A stretch of DNA of 64,000 nt from DAHUYF01 sp963789275 (GTDB taxonomy: Bacteria > Pseudomonadota > Alphaproteobacteria > ATCC43930 > CGMCC-115725): positions 186,001 through 250,000 of the forward strand of contig CAWBKF010000011.1 in NCBI GenBank assembly GCA_963789275.1, read 5' to 3'. This document shows, piece by piece, positions 1-9,567 of this stretch. The translations under genes were made by a program, and so were the position numbers. Position 1 is the first letter of the stretch; each line of letters opens with the position of its first letter. The notes below the pieces were generated by a model that was not told the DNA's origin, did not search any database, and worked only from the letters and a program-made list of their open reading frames with translations.

Positions 1-25
1 CCGGGCGCAGCTGCGGCAGGAACCC

Positions 26-985
26 ATGCTGCTCAGCGTCGAGAGCCTCGTCGTCGACTATGGCTCCGGCGCCTACCGCATCCATGCCGTCTCCGATGTG
101 AGCTTTGATGTCCGCCGCGGCGAGACCTTGGGGTTGGTCGGCGAATCCGGCTGCGGCAAGTCGACGCTCGGCCGCGCCGTGCTGCAGCTCTGCCGCCCGC
201 ACGCGGGGAAGGTGCTGTTCGAGGGCGCGGACCTCGTCGCCGCGAGCGGCGACCGGCTGCGTCGCCTGCGCCAACGCCTGCAGCTCATCTTCCAGGATCC
301 GATCGCCTCGCTCAATCCGCGCCGGCGGGTCGGCGATATCATCGCGGAGCCGCTGATCATCGCCGGCGTCAGGGACCGGGCGGAGCGCCAGCGGCGTGTG
401 CGCGCGGTGCTGCAGGCGGTCGGGCTCGATCCCGATCTCGTGCTCCGCCGCCGGCCGCACGAATTCTCGGGCGGCCAGTGCCAGCGCATCTCGATCGCCC
501 GCGCGCTGGTGCTCGAGCCCGACCTCATCATCTGCGACGAACCGGTCTCGGCGCTCGACGTGTCGATCCGCGCGCAGATCCTGAACCTGCTGGAGGACAT
601 GAAGGCGCGTTACGGGCTCACCCTCATCTTCATCGCCCATGACCTCGCGGTGGTGAAGGCGGTGAGCGACCGCGTCGCCGTCATGTATCTCGGCAAGCTC
701 TGCGAGATCGGGCCGTCGGAGCAGGTGTTCGAGCAGCCGGCGCATCCCTATACCTCGGTGCTGCTGCAAGCAATTCCGCTGCCCGACCCTGACGCGGTGC
801 TGCCCGAGAGCGTGGTGCAGGGCGAGCCGCCCTCGCCGATCGCGCCGCCCTCGGGATGCCGCTTCCGGACGCGCTGCGCCTTCGCTCAGCCGCGCTGCGC
901 CGCGGAGGAGCCGATGATGCGCGAGATCCGCCCGGGGCAATTCGCCGCCTGCCACTTCACGCCGAGCGAGCTTGGCGCTAGATAG
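26..985 (+). CDS. Peptide/nickel-type ABC transporter ATP-binding protein (DppF/OppF family)
   Basis: This is the ATPase subunit of a dipeptide/oligopeptide-type importer; it would drive solute uptake from the cytoplasmic face of the inner membrane. The 319-residue protein has Walker A GESGCGKST (39-47), Q-loop FQDPIASLNP (about 90), signature SGGQCQRIS (about 150), Walker B LIICDEPVSALD (about 170) and switch histidine IAHD. The C-terminal 80 residues carry the Cys-containing extension CRFRTRC typical of the Opp/Dpp ATPases rather than of other ABC ATPases. Length is normal for the family. The permeases and the partner ATPase must lie before base 1, so the substrate cannot be told. The next gene starts 6 bases after its stop, which suggests co-transcription. 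Confidence 0.93.
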   Translation: MLLSVESLVVDYGSGAYRIHAVSDVSFDVRRGETLGLVGESGCGKSTLGRAVLQLCRPHAGKVLFEGADLVAASGDRLRRLRQRLQLIFQDPIASLNPRRRVGDIIAEPLIIAGVRDRAERQRRVRAVLQAVGLDPDLVLRRRPHEFSGGQCQRISIARALVLEPDLIICDEPVSALDVSIRAQILNLLEDMKARYGLTLIFIAHDLAVVKAVSDRVAVMYLGKLCEIGPSEQVFEQPAHPYTSVLLQAIPLPDPDAVLPESVVQGEPPSPIAPPSGCRFRTRCAFAQPRCAAEEPMMREIRPGQFAACHFTPSELGAR

Positions 986-991
986 GCCCGC

Positions 992-1927
992 ATGGGTCTC
1001 CTGATCGACGGCCAGTGGCGCGACGAGTGGTATGACACCGGCCGCACCGGCGCGTTCGAGCGGCCGGCCACGGTTTTCCGCCGCTGGATCACGGCCGATG
1101 GCAGCTCGGGATTTCCCGCCGCCGCCGGCCGCTATCATCTCTTCCTCGCGCTGGCTTGTCCCTGGTGCCACCGCACCTTGCTGTTCCGCCAGCTGAAGCG
1201 GGTGCAAGGGGTGATCTCGGTCAGCTTCGTCGAGCCGCTCATGCTCGAGAACGGCTGGACCTTCGCCGCGCCGGAGCCGCTGACCGGCGCCCGCCATGCC
1301 TACGAGATCTATCGGCGCGCCGATCCCCGCTATAGCGGCCGCGCCAGCGTGCCCATCCTGTGGGACAAGCAGACCGGGACGATCGTCAGCAACAAATCCG
1401 CCGACATCATCCGCATGCTGAACCGCGCCTTCGACGCCTTCACCGATGACCGCACCGATTATTATCCGGCCGAGCTCGCCGCCGAGATCGACGCGCTCAA
1501 CGCGCGCATCTACGACACCATCAACAACGGCGTCTACAAGGCCGGCTTTGCCACGCAGCAGGAGCCCTATGAAAAGGCGGTGACGGCGCTGTTCGAGAGC
1601 CTGGACTGGCTCGAGGAGCGTCTGTCGCGCGGTCGCTATCTCTTGGGCGACCGCCTCACCGAGGCGGATTGGCGTCTATTTCCGACGCTGGTGCGGTTCG
1701 ACGCGGTCTATTTCGCGCATTTCAAATGCAACCTCCGCCACCTCTATGACTATCCCGCGCTCTGGGACTACACGCGGGCGCTCTACCAGAAAGCCGGCGT
1801 GGCGGAGACCATCGATCTCGTGAATTTCAAGACGCACTATTACGGCAGCCAGCGCAGCATCAACCCGAGCGGGGTGGTCCCGCTCGGGCCGAGGATCGAT
1901 TTCACGATCCCCGCGCTGCGCGGCTGA
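992..1927 (+). CDS. Glutathionyl-hydroquinone reductase / Xi-class glutathione S-transferase
   Basis: The product (311 aa) belongs to the Xi-class GSTs (YqjG/PcpF/ECM4 family), which reduce glutathionyl-hydroquinones back to hydroquinones with glutathione in the cytosol, often in chlorophenol or quinone metabolism. Seen: an N-terminal thioredoxin-fold half with the CPWCH active-site motif at residues 56-60, a central VPILWDKQTGTIVSNKSADI segment matching the GSH-binding cis-Pro region, and an alpha-helical C-terminal half with LLGDRLTEADW. Length fits the family (about 310-330). It follows the ABC ATPase after 6 bases. The family call is firm; the physiological quinone is unknown. Confidence 0.9.
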   Translation: MGLLIDGQWRDEWYDTGRTGAFERPATVFRRWITADGSSGFPAAAGRYHLFLALACPWCHRTLLFRQLKRVQGVISVSFVEPLMLENGWTFAAPEPLTGARHAYEIYRRADPRYSGRASVPILWDKQTGTIVSNKSADIIRMLNRAFDAFTDDRTDYYPAELAAEIDALNARIYDTINNGVYKAGFATQQEPYEKAVTALFESLDWLEERLSRGRYLLGDRLTEADWRLFPTLVRFDAVYFAHFKCNLRHLYDYPALWDYTRALYQKAGVAETIDLVNFKTHYYGSQRSINPSGVVPLGPRIDFTIPALRG

Positions 1928-2078
1928 TCGGCGATCAGCGGTTGGGGCTGCCGTCGGGGTTCATGCTGCCCGGCGCAGTGCTGGGCGCGCCAGCGCCCAT
2001 GCCGCTGTGCATCGCCCGAGAAAGCGGCTATCCCTACCGGCACAGCTTTTGGAAAAAATTCCAACCCAGGGAGCGATC

Positions 2079-3131
2079 ATGCAGCCAACCCCCGCCGCAC
2101 AGGATTTCGCCAGGAAGCTGCTGGGCATCTATACCGGCGGCGTGCTGACCAAGCTGATCGATATCGGCCAGCAGACCGGATTGTTCGAGACGGCAGCGCA
2201 GGGGCCGGGCACCAGCCGGCAGCTCGCTGAGCGCGCCGGGCTCAACGAGCGCTATGTGCGGGAATGGCTGGGCGCTATGTCGACCAGCGGCATCTTCACT
2301 TATGACGCGGCGCAGCAGATCTATGCGCTGCCGCCGGAGCATGCGCTGTCGCTCACCGGCGCCGCGGCGCGCAACATCTCGCCGATGAGCGGCGTCATCG
2401 ATCATTTCGGCCAGCATCTGCCGAAGCTGGTGCGCTGCTTCCGCGAGGGCGGCGGCATTCCCTATGCCGATTACCGCCCGGACTTCACCTGCCACATGGA
2501 CGCGACCTGGCGGCGCATCTATGACGAGCAGCTGATCAGCGGCTTCCTCGGGCGGGTCGAGGGTCTCCATCGCCGCCTCGCCGCCGGGATCCGCGTGCTC
2601 GATGTCGGCTGCGGCAGCGGGCACGCGCTCAACGTCATGGCGCGGGAATACCCGCAATCGAGCTTTGTCGGCTACGACATCGCCGAGGACGCCATCGCCG
2701 ACGCTGCCGCGGAAGCGCGCCGCATGGAATTGTCGAACACGCGCTTCGCGGTGCTCGACGTGGCGACCTTGCCGGCCGCGCCGCGCTTCGATCTCATCAC
2801 CGCCTTCGACGCCATCCACGACCAGCTCGATCCCGCCACCGTGCTGCGCCGCATCAGCGACGCGCTGGCCGAAGGCGGCGCTTTCGTGATGGTCGACTTC
2901 AAATTCTCCAGCAGCGTCGACGGCAATATCGGCAACCCCTTTGCGCCGCTCTATTACGGCATCAGCCTCATGCATTGCATGACGGTGTCGCTCGCCTATG
3001 GCGGCGCCGGCCTCGGCGCGGTCTGGGGCATCGAGAAGGCCAAGGCGATGCTGGCGGAAGCAGGCTTCCGAGAGGTCGAGGTGCTGGATTCACCGCGGCC
3101 GCAGAACTGCATTTACGTCTGCGGCAAATAG
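2079..3131 (+). CDS. Class I SAM-dependent methyltransferase with N-terminal winged-helix domain
   Basis: A 350-residue cytosolic methyltransferase. Residues 1 to about 90 form a winged-helix-like domain (SRQLAERAGLNERYVREWL), seen in O-methyltransferase and Rv2258c-like families where it serves dimerisation and substrate binding. The Rossmann part starts with motif I VLDVGCGSGH (173-182), followed by an acidic residue in GYDIAEDAI and a motif IV-like DLITAFDAIHDQ. The start at 2079 is chosen over the upstream in-frame ATG at 2007 because CAGGGAG lies just before it and homology-like sequence begins there. It ends one base before the convergent VOC gene. The methyl acceptor cannot be deduced. 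Confidence 0.85.
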   Translation: MQPTPAAQDFARKLLGIYTGGVLTKLIDIGQQTGLFETAAQGPGTSRQLAERAGLNERYVREWLGAMSTSGIFTYDAAQQIYALPPEHALSLTGAAARNISPMSGVIDHFGQHLPKLVRCFREGGGIPYADYRPDFTCHMDATWRRIYDEQLISGFLGRVEGLHRRLAAGIRVLDVGCGSGHALNVMAREYPQSSFVGYDIAEDAIADAAAEARRMELSNTRFAVLDVATLPAAPRFDLITAFDAIHDQLDPATVLRRISDALAEGGAFVMVDFKFSSSVDGNIGNPFAPLYYGISLMHCMTVSLAYGGAGLGAVWGIEKAKAMLAEAGFREVEVLDSPRPQNCIYVCGK

Positions 3132-3132
3132 A

Positions 3133-4038
3133 TCACCGCTGCACGCCGCCATATTGCCGGATGCCGGCGGCGAGTGCCCATTCGGCGAACCATTCCGGCG
3201 ATTGCGGCACCTCGCGCGGCTGCCAGGCGGCGGTCAGCGAATCCATATCGGCGAAATACTCCACGGACCCGCCGCAGGGGCTGCGGAAGTACCAGAAATA
3301 GCATGACGAGATGACGTGCCGGCCGGGACCGACATGCGTCTGCCAGCCGCGCTCGGCAAAGGCAAGGCCGCCGCCGAAGACCTCGTGCACGTCGTGCACC
3401 TCGAAGGCGAGATGGTGGAAATGCGCGGCACGGTCCGGGCTCTGCAGCAGGAAAAGCTGGTGATGATCGGCTTCGGCGCGGCCGCGCAGGAACACGCCGC
3501 GCTCGGGATAGCGGTCGGAAACGCAAAAGCCCAGCGTGTCGCGGTAGAAGCTCTCCATCGCCGGGATGTCCGATACCTGGAACACGACATGGCCGAGGCG
3601 CCGCGGGCGCGCCTGCTTGTAGAACGCGCCCACCGTGTCGAGGCGCGTGCGCCGTTCCGGCGTGTTGACCGCGATCTCGACTGCCGCGAGCGGCTGCCGC
3701 CGCGTCTCCACCAGGGCCACGCCGAAGCCGGCGGGATCGGTGAAGAAGACGGCGCCGTCGCCGCCGCGCCGCACCGCCGTCCGGGCTTCGAGCCGCCGCG
3801 CCAGCGCGTCGAGGTCGGCCCGGCTCTCCACGCCCCAGACGATCTCGCGCGCGGTCGAGCCGGGCTCGACCGGCGGCGGCAAGGCGGGATCGCTCTCGGC
3901 CCGCAGCTCCACCCCCGTACCATCCCCGGCGCGGAAGACATCGCCCTCCGGCAGCAGCCCCCATTCCGTGAAGAAGCGGCGGCCCAGCGCCAGATCCTCG
4001 ACGCCGTAGACGATGCGCTCCAAGCCGACGATGCTCAT
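3133..4038 (-). CDS. Two-domain VOC family protein (extradiol-dioxygenase-like)
   Basis: The 301-residue protein contains two vicinal-oxygen-chelate modules: residues 1 to about 115 (GLERIVYGVEDLALGRRFF) and about 140-270 (LGHVVFQVSDIPAMESFY). The C-terminal module keeps candidate Fe(II) ligands His (LGHVVF), His (HHLAFEV) and Glu (SVEYFADMD), as in BphC-type 2,3-dihydroxybiphenyl dioxygenases, so ring cleavage of a catechol is plausible but not proven. It lies convergent to the methyltransferase with one base between stops and just upstream of the divergent ThDP enzyme gene. Length matches two-domain extradiol enzymes (about 290-300 aa). Confidence 0.85.
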   Translation of the reverse strand: MSIVGLERIVYGVEDLALGRRFFTEWGLLPEGDVFRAGDGTGVELRAESDPALPPPVEPGSTAREIVWGVESRADLDALARRLEARTAVRRGGDGAVFFTDPAGFGVALVETRRQPLAAVEIAVNTPERRTRLDTVGAFYKQARPRRLGHVVFQVSDIPAMESFYRDTLGFCVSDRYPERGVFLRGRAEADHHQLFLLQSPDRAAHFHHLAFEVHDVHEVFGGGLAFAERGWQTHVGPGRHVISSCYFWYFRSPCGGSVEYFADMDSLTAAWQPREVPQSPEWFAEWALAAGIRQYGGVQR

Positions 4039-4173
4039 ATCCCCTCCGCTGATCCTGCCGCTGTTACGGCCCGAGCGCCGGTCGCGTCAAGGGCTTTCGC
4101 CGCCGCGGCCTTGACGCCGCGCCCCAAAGGGAAGGACAGTCACGGCGATCCCGGAAAACCCGAGGGAGACATC

Positions 4174-5896
4174 ATGGACCGCGATGCCGCCGAGCGCCCG
4201 AACGAGCCCAACGCGGCCGATACCTTGCTGCAGGGCCTCGCGGCGCATGGCGTCGATTATTTCTTCGCCAATCCCGGCACCGACTTTCCCTCGATCATCG
4301 AGGGCTTCGCGCGAGCGGCCGAGAGCGGCGCCAAGGTGCCGCGGGCCATCCTGGTGCCGCATGAGAATGCCGCCGTCGCCATGGCGCATGGCGTCTACAT
4401 GGTCTCCGGCCGGCCGCAGGCGGTGATGGTCCACACCAATGTCGGCACCGGCAACACCATCAACACGCTGATCAACGCCGCCCGCGACTTCGTGCCGATC
4501 GTGCTGATGGCCGGCCGCTCGCCGATCAGCGAGGCGGGGCATCCGGGCTCGCGCACGCGCTACATCCAATGGGCGCAGGAGATGTTCGACCAGGCGGGCA
4601 TGGTGCGCGAGATCGTCAAATGGGATTACGAGCTGCGGCTGCCCGACCAGGTCGACGCCGTGCTGGCCCGCGCCTTCGAGGTGGCGATGGCCTCCCCGCG
4701 CGGGACCGGTCTATCTCACCCTGCCGCGCGAGATCCTGGCGGCGAGCGCCGCCCGGGCCGAAGGCGAAGCGCCGCGGCGCGCGGCGCCGCTGCCGCCGCA
4801 TCCCGACCCGCAGGCGATCGAGATGCTGGCCGATTGGATCGCCGCGGCGCGGCGGCCGCTGATCATCGCCGCGGGATCCGGGCGCAGCATCGCGGGCGCG
4901 GTGGCGCTGAGCGAGCTCGCCGAGCGCTACGCGCTGGCCGTGGTGGCGTTCAATCAGCGCTACATGACCTTGCCGAGCGCGCATCCCATGCATCAGGGCT
5001 TCCAGCCGCGGCCGCTGCTCGACGAAGCCGATCTGGTCATCGTACTCGATTGCGACGTGCCGTGGATCCCGTCTCTGGAGGGACCGAAAGCCGGCGCACG
5101 TGTCGTCCATATCGGCGAGGATCCGAGCTTCCGGCGCTACCCGCTGCGCGGATTTCCCGCGGATCTCTCGCTCACCGCCACGGCGCCCGCGGCGCTTGGC
5201 GCGCTCGGCCGCGCGCTGGCGGCGCGCCTCAAGCCGGACGCTCCGGCGATCGCGGCACGGCGCGAGGCGCTGACGCGGCGCTCGGCCGAACTCAGCGCAC
5301 GCCGGCGCGCCGAGACCGACAAGGATGCGGCGGCCTCCTTCATCACCCCCGCCTTCCTCAGCCGCGCCATCGGCGAGGCGGTGGGCGATGACGCGATCAT
5401 CGTCAATGAATACCCGCTGCGGCTTGACCATTGCCCGCGGAGCCTGCCCGGCAGCTATTTCGGCTCGAGCCCGGCCGGCGGGCTCGGCTGGGGCCTCGGC
5501 GCGGCGCTCGGCGCCAAGCTCGCCGCGCCCGAGCGCCTCGTGGTCGCGAGTTTGGGCGACGGCGCCTATGTCTTCGCCAACCCCACCGCCTGCCATTGGG
5601 TGGCGGCGGTCGCGGAGCTGCCGATCCTTACCGTCGTCTTCAACAATGGGCTCTACGGCGCGGTGCGCAACGCCACGCTCGACCTCTACAAGAACGGCGT
5701 CGCGGCGCGCGACGGCGCACGGCTGCTGGCCGATCTCGGCCCGAGCCCGGCCTATGAAATGCTGGTCGAGGCGAGCGGCGGCCATGGCGTGCGCGTGGAG
5801 AATCCCACGGAGCTGCTGCCGGCGCTGAAGCGTGCCGTCGAGATCGTGACGCGCGAGCGGCGCCAGGCGCTGGGCAACGTCATCTGCCGCTATTAA
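4174..5896 (+). pseudogene. Thiamine diphosphate-dependent enzyme (acetolactate synthase/benzoylformate decarboxylase-like), frameshifted
   Basis: The two reading frames together encode a complete ThDP enzyme of about 574 residues. The N-terminal PYR domain has the catalytic Glu in PHENAAVAMAHG and a FFANPGTDFPSI start; the middle domain follows, and the C-terminal PP domain has the ThDP motif from GDGAYVFANP to VFNNGLYG. The frame changes near 4705: GGGACCGGTC would read in frame as GGG CCG GTC (G-P-V) if one A were absent, and the downstream frame then continues YLTLPREILAAS. The start at 4174 follows GAGGGAG. The shape fits acetolactate-synthase-like proteins of aromatic or 2-oxoacid pathways. 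The exact reaction is unknown. The frame change may be a sequence error. Confidence 0.8.
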
Positions 5897-5913
5897 CCGG
5901 GGGAAGCTCAGTC

Positions 5914-6586
5914 ATGATCACGGTGCACCACCTCAACAACTCGCGCTCGCAGCGCGTGCTGTGGCTGCTGGAGGAGCTGGGCGTTCCCTACGAGATCAAG
6001 CGCTACCAGCGCGATGCCGCAGACCATGCTGGCACCGGCTTCGCTGCGCGCGGTGCATCCGCTCGGCAAATCGCCGGTGATCACCGATGATGGCGTGACG
6101 ATCGCCGAATCCGGCGCCATCGTCGAGTATCTCGTCGAGCGCTACGGCGCGGGACGGCTCGTGCCGCCGGCCGGAACGCCGGAGCGGCTGCGCTATACCT
6201 ATTGGCTGCACTATGCCGAGGGCTCGGCGATGCCGCCCCTGCTGATGAAGCTGATCTTCACCCGCGTCAAGAGCGGCAAGATGCCGTTCTTCATCCGGCC
6301 GGTAGCGCGCGCCATCGCCGACCGCGTGCTCACAGGCTTCGTCGAGCCGCAGCTCAAGCTGCATCTCGACTATCTCGAAGGCGAGCTCGCCAAGAGCGCC
6401 TGGTTCGCCGGGCCGGACTTCACCGCGGCGGATATCCAGATGAGCTTCGCGCTCGAGGCCGCCGCCTCGCGCGGCGGCCTCGACGAGAAACGCCCGCGGC
6501 TCATGGATTTCCTGAAGCGCATCCATGCGCGGCCGGCCTATCAGCGCGCGCTCGAGCGCGGCGGGACCTACGAGCTGCTGCGGTAG
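5914..6586 (+). pseudogene. Glutathione S-transferase, frameshifted
   Basis: A GST of about 223 residues when the two frames are joined. The N-terminal thioredoxin fold (HHLNNSRSQRVLWLLEELG, then LGKSPVITDDGVTIAESGAI with the cis-Pro and the ESGAI GSH-binding segment) is split from the C-terminal helical domain by one extra base near 6017: GATGCCGCAG should read GAT GCG CAG (D-A-Q). After that the frame is open to the stop at 6586. The ATG at 5914 is 17 bases after the stop of the ThDP gene, behind GGGGAAG, so the two are probably one operon. Ser in the N-S-R-S motif is the likely catalytic position. Confidence 0.8.
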
Positions 6587-6603
6587 GGCGGAAATCCCGA
6601 CCC

Positions 6604-7770
6604 CTATTCCGCGTGTCCGCTGTCGCCCACCTTCGGGAACTCGAAGATCTCCCGGTTGACGAGCTCGCCATCGACCCGCTCGACGCGGCGGATATAGACG
6701 CTCTCGACGATGTCGCGCGTCTTGGGATCGATCTCGATGGGCCCGCGCGGGCTCATGAAGGCGACCGATTTGAAGGCGGCCATCGCCTTGTCGGGATCGA
6801 TCTCGCCGCCGAGCTTCTCGATCACCGCGACGATGGCATGCATGCCGTCATAGCCCGCGACCGACATGAAGTTGGGCCGCGGATGCGCGCCGAACGCGGC
6901 AGTCCAATCGGCAAGATATTTCTTGTTCTCGGTGCTGGGATGCGCCGAGGAGTAGTTCTGCGCGCTGATGACGCCCAGCGTCTTGTCGCCGAGCGTCGCG
7001 ATCACCGTCTCGTCGATGATCTCGGTGCCGCCCAGCAACGTCACCCCCGCCGAGGCGAGGCCGAGATCGACGAAGGCCTTCATGAAGGCGATGGGCTGCT
7101 CGCCCGAGGGCACGAAGAGGAAGACGCCCTGCGGATGCGCGTCCTTGATGCGCTGCAGGTAGGCCGCGAAATCGAGCGCGTTGATCGGCACGCGCACCGT
7201 GCCGACGATCTCGCCGCCGCCGGCGGTGAAGGCCTTGGTGAAGGCGGCTTCGGCCTCGTAGCCCGGCGCGTAATCGGCGACCGCGACATAGACGCGCCGG
7301 ATGTCATGGGTCGCCGCCCATTCGCCGAGCGGCGCCACGATCTGCGAGAGCGTGAAGGAGAAGCGCACGAAATAGGGCGATTTCTCGGTGATGACCGAGG
7401 TCGCGGCGTTCATGATCACCATCGGCGTCTTCGCCTCGGTGGCGAGCGGCGCCACCGCCAGCGCTTCCGGCGTCAGCCCGAATCCCGCAATCATGTCGAC
7501 CTTGTCACGGGTGATGAGCTCCTGCGCCAGGCGCTTGGCGATATCGGGCTTCGCCCCCTCGCTGTCCTTGCGGATGAGCTCGATCTTCCTGCCGGCGACG
7601 ACATCGCCATGCTGCTTCAGATAGAGCGCCATGCCGTTGCCGATCTGCGTGCCGAAATCGGCGAAGGGGCCGGAGAAGGGCAGCAGTACGCCGATGCGCA
7701 CGGTGTCGTCGGCACGCGCGCCGCCGGCAACAGCCAGGAGCAGGATGAGAGCGGCGGGCAGCAGCTTCAC
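6604..7770 (-). CDS. ABC transporter substrate-binding protein, branched-chain amino acid type (Peripla_BP_6)
   Basis: A 388-residue periplasmic solute-binding protein. It opens with a signal peptide (positive K at residue 2, hydrophobic core, GGARADD cleavage region near 20), followed by VRIGVLLPFSGPFADFG, the typical start of LivK-like type I periplasmic folds. Members of this family also bind aromatic acids and other non-amino-acid ligands. It starts 9 bases after the Rieske dioxygenase beta gene, so it is probably co-transcribed with the dioxygenase and delivers its substrate. No permease or ATPase genes lie nearby, so it must use a remote transporter or act as a sensor. Confidence 0.9.
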   Translation of the reverse strand: MKLLPAALILLLAVAGGARADDTVRIGVLLPFSGPFADFGTQIGNGMALYLKQHGDVVAGRKIELIRKDSEGAKPDIAKRLAQELITRDKVDMIAGFGLTPEALAVAPLATEAKTPMVIMNAATSVITEKSPYFVRFSFTLSQIVAPLGEWAATHDIRRVYVAVADYAPGYEAEAAFTKAFTAGGGEIVGTVRVPINALDFAAYLQRIKDAHPQGVFLFVPSGEQPIAFMKAFVDLGLASAGVTLLGGTEIIDETVIATLGDKTLGVISAQNYSSAHPSTENKKYLADWTAAFGAHPRPNFMSVAGYDGMHAIVAVIEKLGGEIDPDKAMAAFKSVAFMSPRGPIEIDPKTRDIVESVYIRRVERVDGELVNREIFEFPKVGDSGHAE

Positions 7771-7779
7771 GGCGCCACT

Positions 7780-8256
7780 CTAGAGCGGCAGCGCCAGCAG
7801 CGTGTCGATGCGCCGGCTGTCGAAGATCACGAGCTTCTCGGCGAAGAGCGGCCCGGGCCCGCCGAGGCGCACGCGATCGAGATAGCGACCGGTGCTGAAC
7901 AACGCCGTGGCACCATCATGCATGATGCGCACGACCATGTAGTTCGATTGCGCCGTGACGACGCCGTCGCTCTCGCGGAGGATCAAGGTCGAGGAGACGA
8001 GATGGCGGTAGCGCTGCGGCTCATAGACATTGGCCTGGCGCAGCGCCGAGACGCGGTCCCGCAGCATGCCGCGCGAATTGGCGAAGAAGACGCCGATTGG
8101 CAGCCCCTGCTCGTAATTCTCGGCGGAGATGATCTGGTAGCGGCATTCCTCGAGGAAATAGTCCGGCCATTCTTCCAGCCGGTCCTCGTCGATGCTGGCG
8201 ACATAGCGCGCCAGCAGCCGCTCGACGGCGAATTGCGTGGCGATGTCGGCCGGCAT
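7780..8256 (-). CDS. Aromatic-ring-hydroxylating dioxygenase beta subunit
   Basis: The 158-residue protein matches the small (beta) subunit of Rieske non-heme iron oxygenases, an NTF2-like fold that stabilises the alpha3beta3 hexamer. Seen: the N-terminal helix with YVASIDEDRLEEWPDYF, CRYQIISAENYEQG, and the strand block YRHLVSSTLILRES. Its length is typical. The start codon overlaps the alpha-subunit stop (TGATG), which signals translational coupling and equal production of both subunits. No ferredoxin or reductase gene is next to it. Confidence 0.9.
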   Translation of the reverse strand: MPADIATQFAVERLLARYVASIDEDRLEEWPDYFLEECRYQIISAENYEQGLPIGVFFANSRGMLRDRVSALRQANVYEPQRYRHLVSSTLILRESDGVVTAQSNYMVVRIMHDGATALFSTGRYLDRVRLGGPGPLFAEKLVIFDSRRIDTLLALPL

Positions 8257-9492
8257 CAGATCCCCATATGCCGGCGATAGGCCTGCCAGAAGCCGCGCAC
8301 CGCCGTCTCGGTCGCGCGCGTATCCTGCGAGCCCACGCCATCGCCGCCCATCTGGACGATCGAGGCGTCATCCTCGCCGCCGGGCAGCGCGCGCTGGATG
8401 AAGCCGCCGACCGCGCCATCCTCCATCGAGATGTAGCCGCCAGGCCCCACCAGGTTCGATTGCTTCTGGCGGATCATCAGCATCTCGTCGTCATCGTCCT
8501 CATAACCGAGATAGGTCCAGAGCAGCTCGGTCTCGCCGACGCCGCGCGGCACGATCTGGCGCACGGCCAAGGCTGTTCTGGATCTGCTGCACGACGAAGG
8601 CGGGGAAGACGGTGAGGATCTGCAAGGTGATGCCGTCGCCGAACTCGTCGGTGCCGGCGAGGATCGAGGGATCGGCGAGGCGGTAATCCTCGCGCTTGGC
8701 GCGGAGCGCGGTCTGGTCATATTCGGCGCTGGGTTTGTCGGTGGCGCGCTTCGAATAGCTGACGTGATGGCCGCCGCTGTCGTCGACGATGATGCCGCCC
8801 TCCTGCGACAGCCGGTTCACGCGGAAGGTGGTGAAGAAGGCATGCAGCAGGCTCGCATGATAGGAATCCTTGTTGTTCTCGACATAGATCTTCCAGTTGT
8901 TGGGCAGGATCTGGCTGTTGTAGCCCAGCACCTTGACCGGCTTCTTCAGCACGCGGCGGACGCGGGCCGCGATCTCCGGCCCGAGATAGGTTTCCAGCGG
9001 CGGCGCCGCCTCGGAAAAGGTGCCGAAGACGATGCCGGCGAGGCTCTCGACGCGCAGGCGGCGCAGCGCGTGATCGCCCAGCGAGAATTCCGGCGGCATG
9101 CCGCCCTTGCGGTTGATGCCGCGCTGGAAAGTGACGCCGGTGAGAGTGCCGCGGAGATCGTAGGTCCAGTTGTGATAGACACAGCTGATCTCCCGCCCGT
9201 GGCCGCCGCGCTTGAAGCAGAGCAGCGCGCCGCGATGGGCGCAGCGATTCTCGAAGGCGTGGAGGCTGCCATCGAGGTCGCGGGCGACGATGACCGGCAT
9301 GTCGCCGACGAACGTCGCGCGGTAGTCGCCGGGACGCGCCAGCTCCGCCTCGAGGCAGAGATAGCTCCAGACCGGCCCCTGGAAGATGCGCCGGCGCTCC
9401 TCGTCATAGACATCGGCGCGGCTGTAGACGGGATAGGGAACCCAACTCAGCCCCTCGCGCGGCCAGGCCAGATCGAGTGCGTTGCGCATCAT
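8256..9492 (-). pseudogene. Aromatic-ring-hydroxylating dioxygenase alpha subunit, frameshifted
   Basis: The joined frames give a Rieske oxygenase alpha subunit of about 411 residues. The Rieske [2Fe-2S] ligands are CAH (about residue 86) and CVYH (about 106). The mononuclear iron site is NNWKIYVENNKDSYHASLLH (about 205-225), with Asp and two His; the third carboxylate would be in the C-terminal GGEDDASIVQ part. One extra base near 8567 (CTTGGCC for CTTGCC) shifts frame after QQIQNSL; the other frame continues AVRQIVPRGVGETELLW to the stop that overlaps the beta gene. Two ATGs at 9492 and 9489 follow GGGGAG. It probably dihydroxylates an aromatic acid; the substrate is unknown. Confidence 0.85.
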
Positions 9493-9567
9493 TTCTCACT
9501 CCCCTTGGTCGGCCGCCAGTTTAGCCCATAATCGGCCCGCCGCTGGAAGTGCGAAGGAGCGACCGCC

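Noticed and set aside
6202..8280. A 692-codon plus-strand open frame
   Set aside because: It is the antisense shadow of the binding-protein and dioxygenase beta genes, Arg/His/Asp-rich with no domain match, as high-GC antisense frames usually are.
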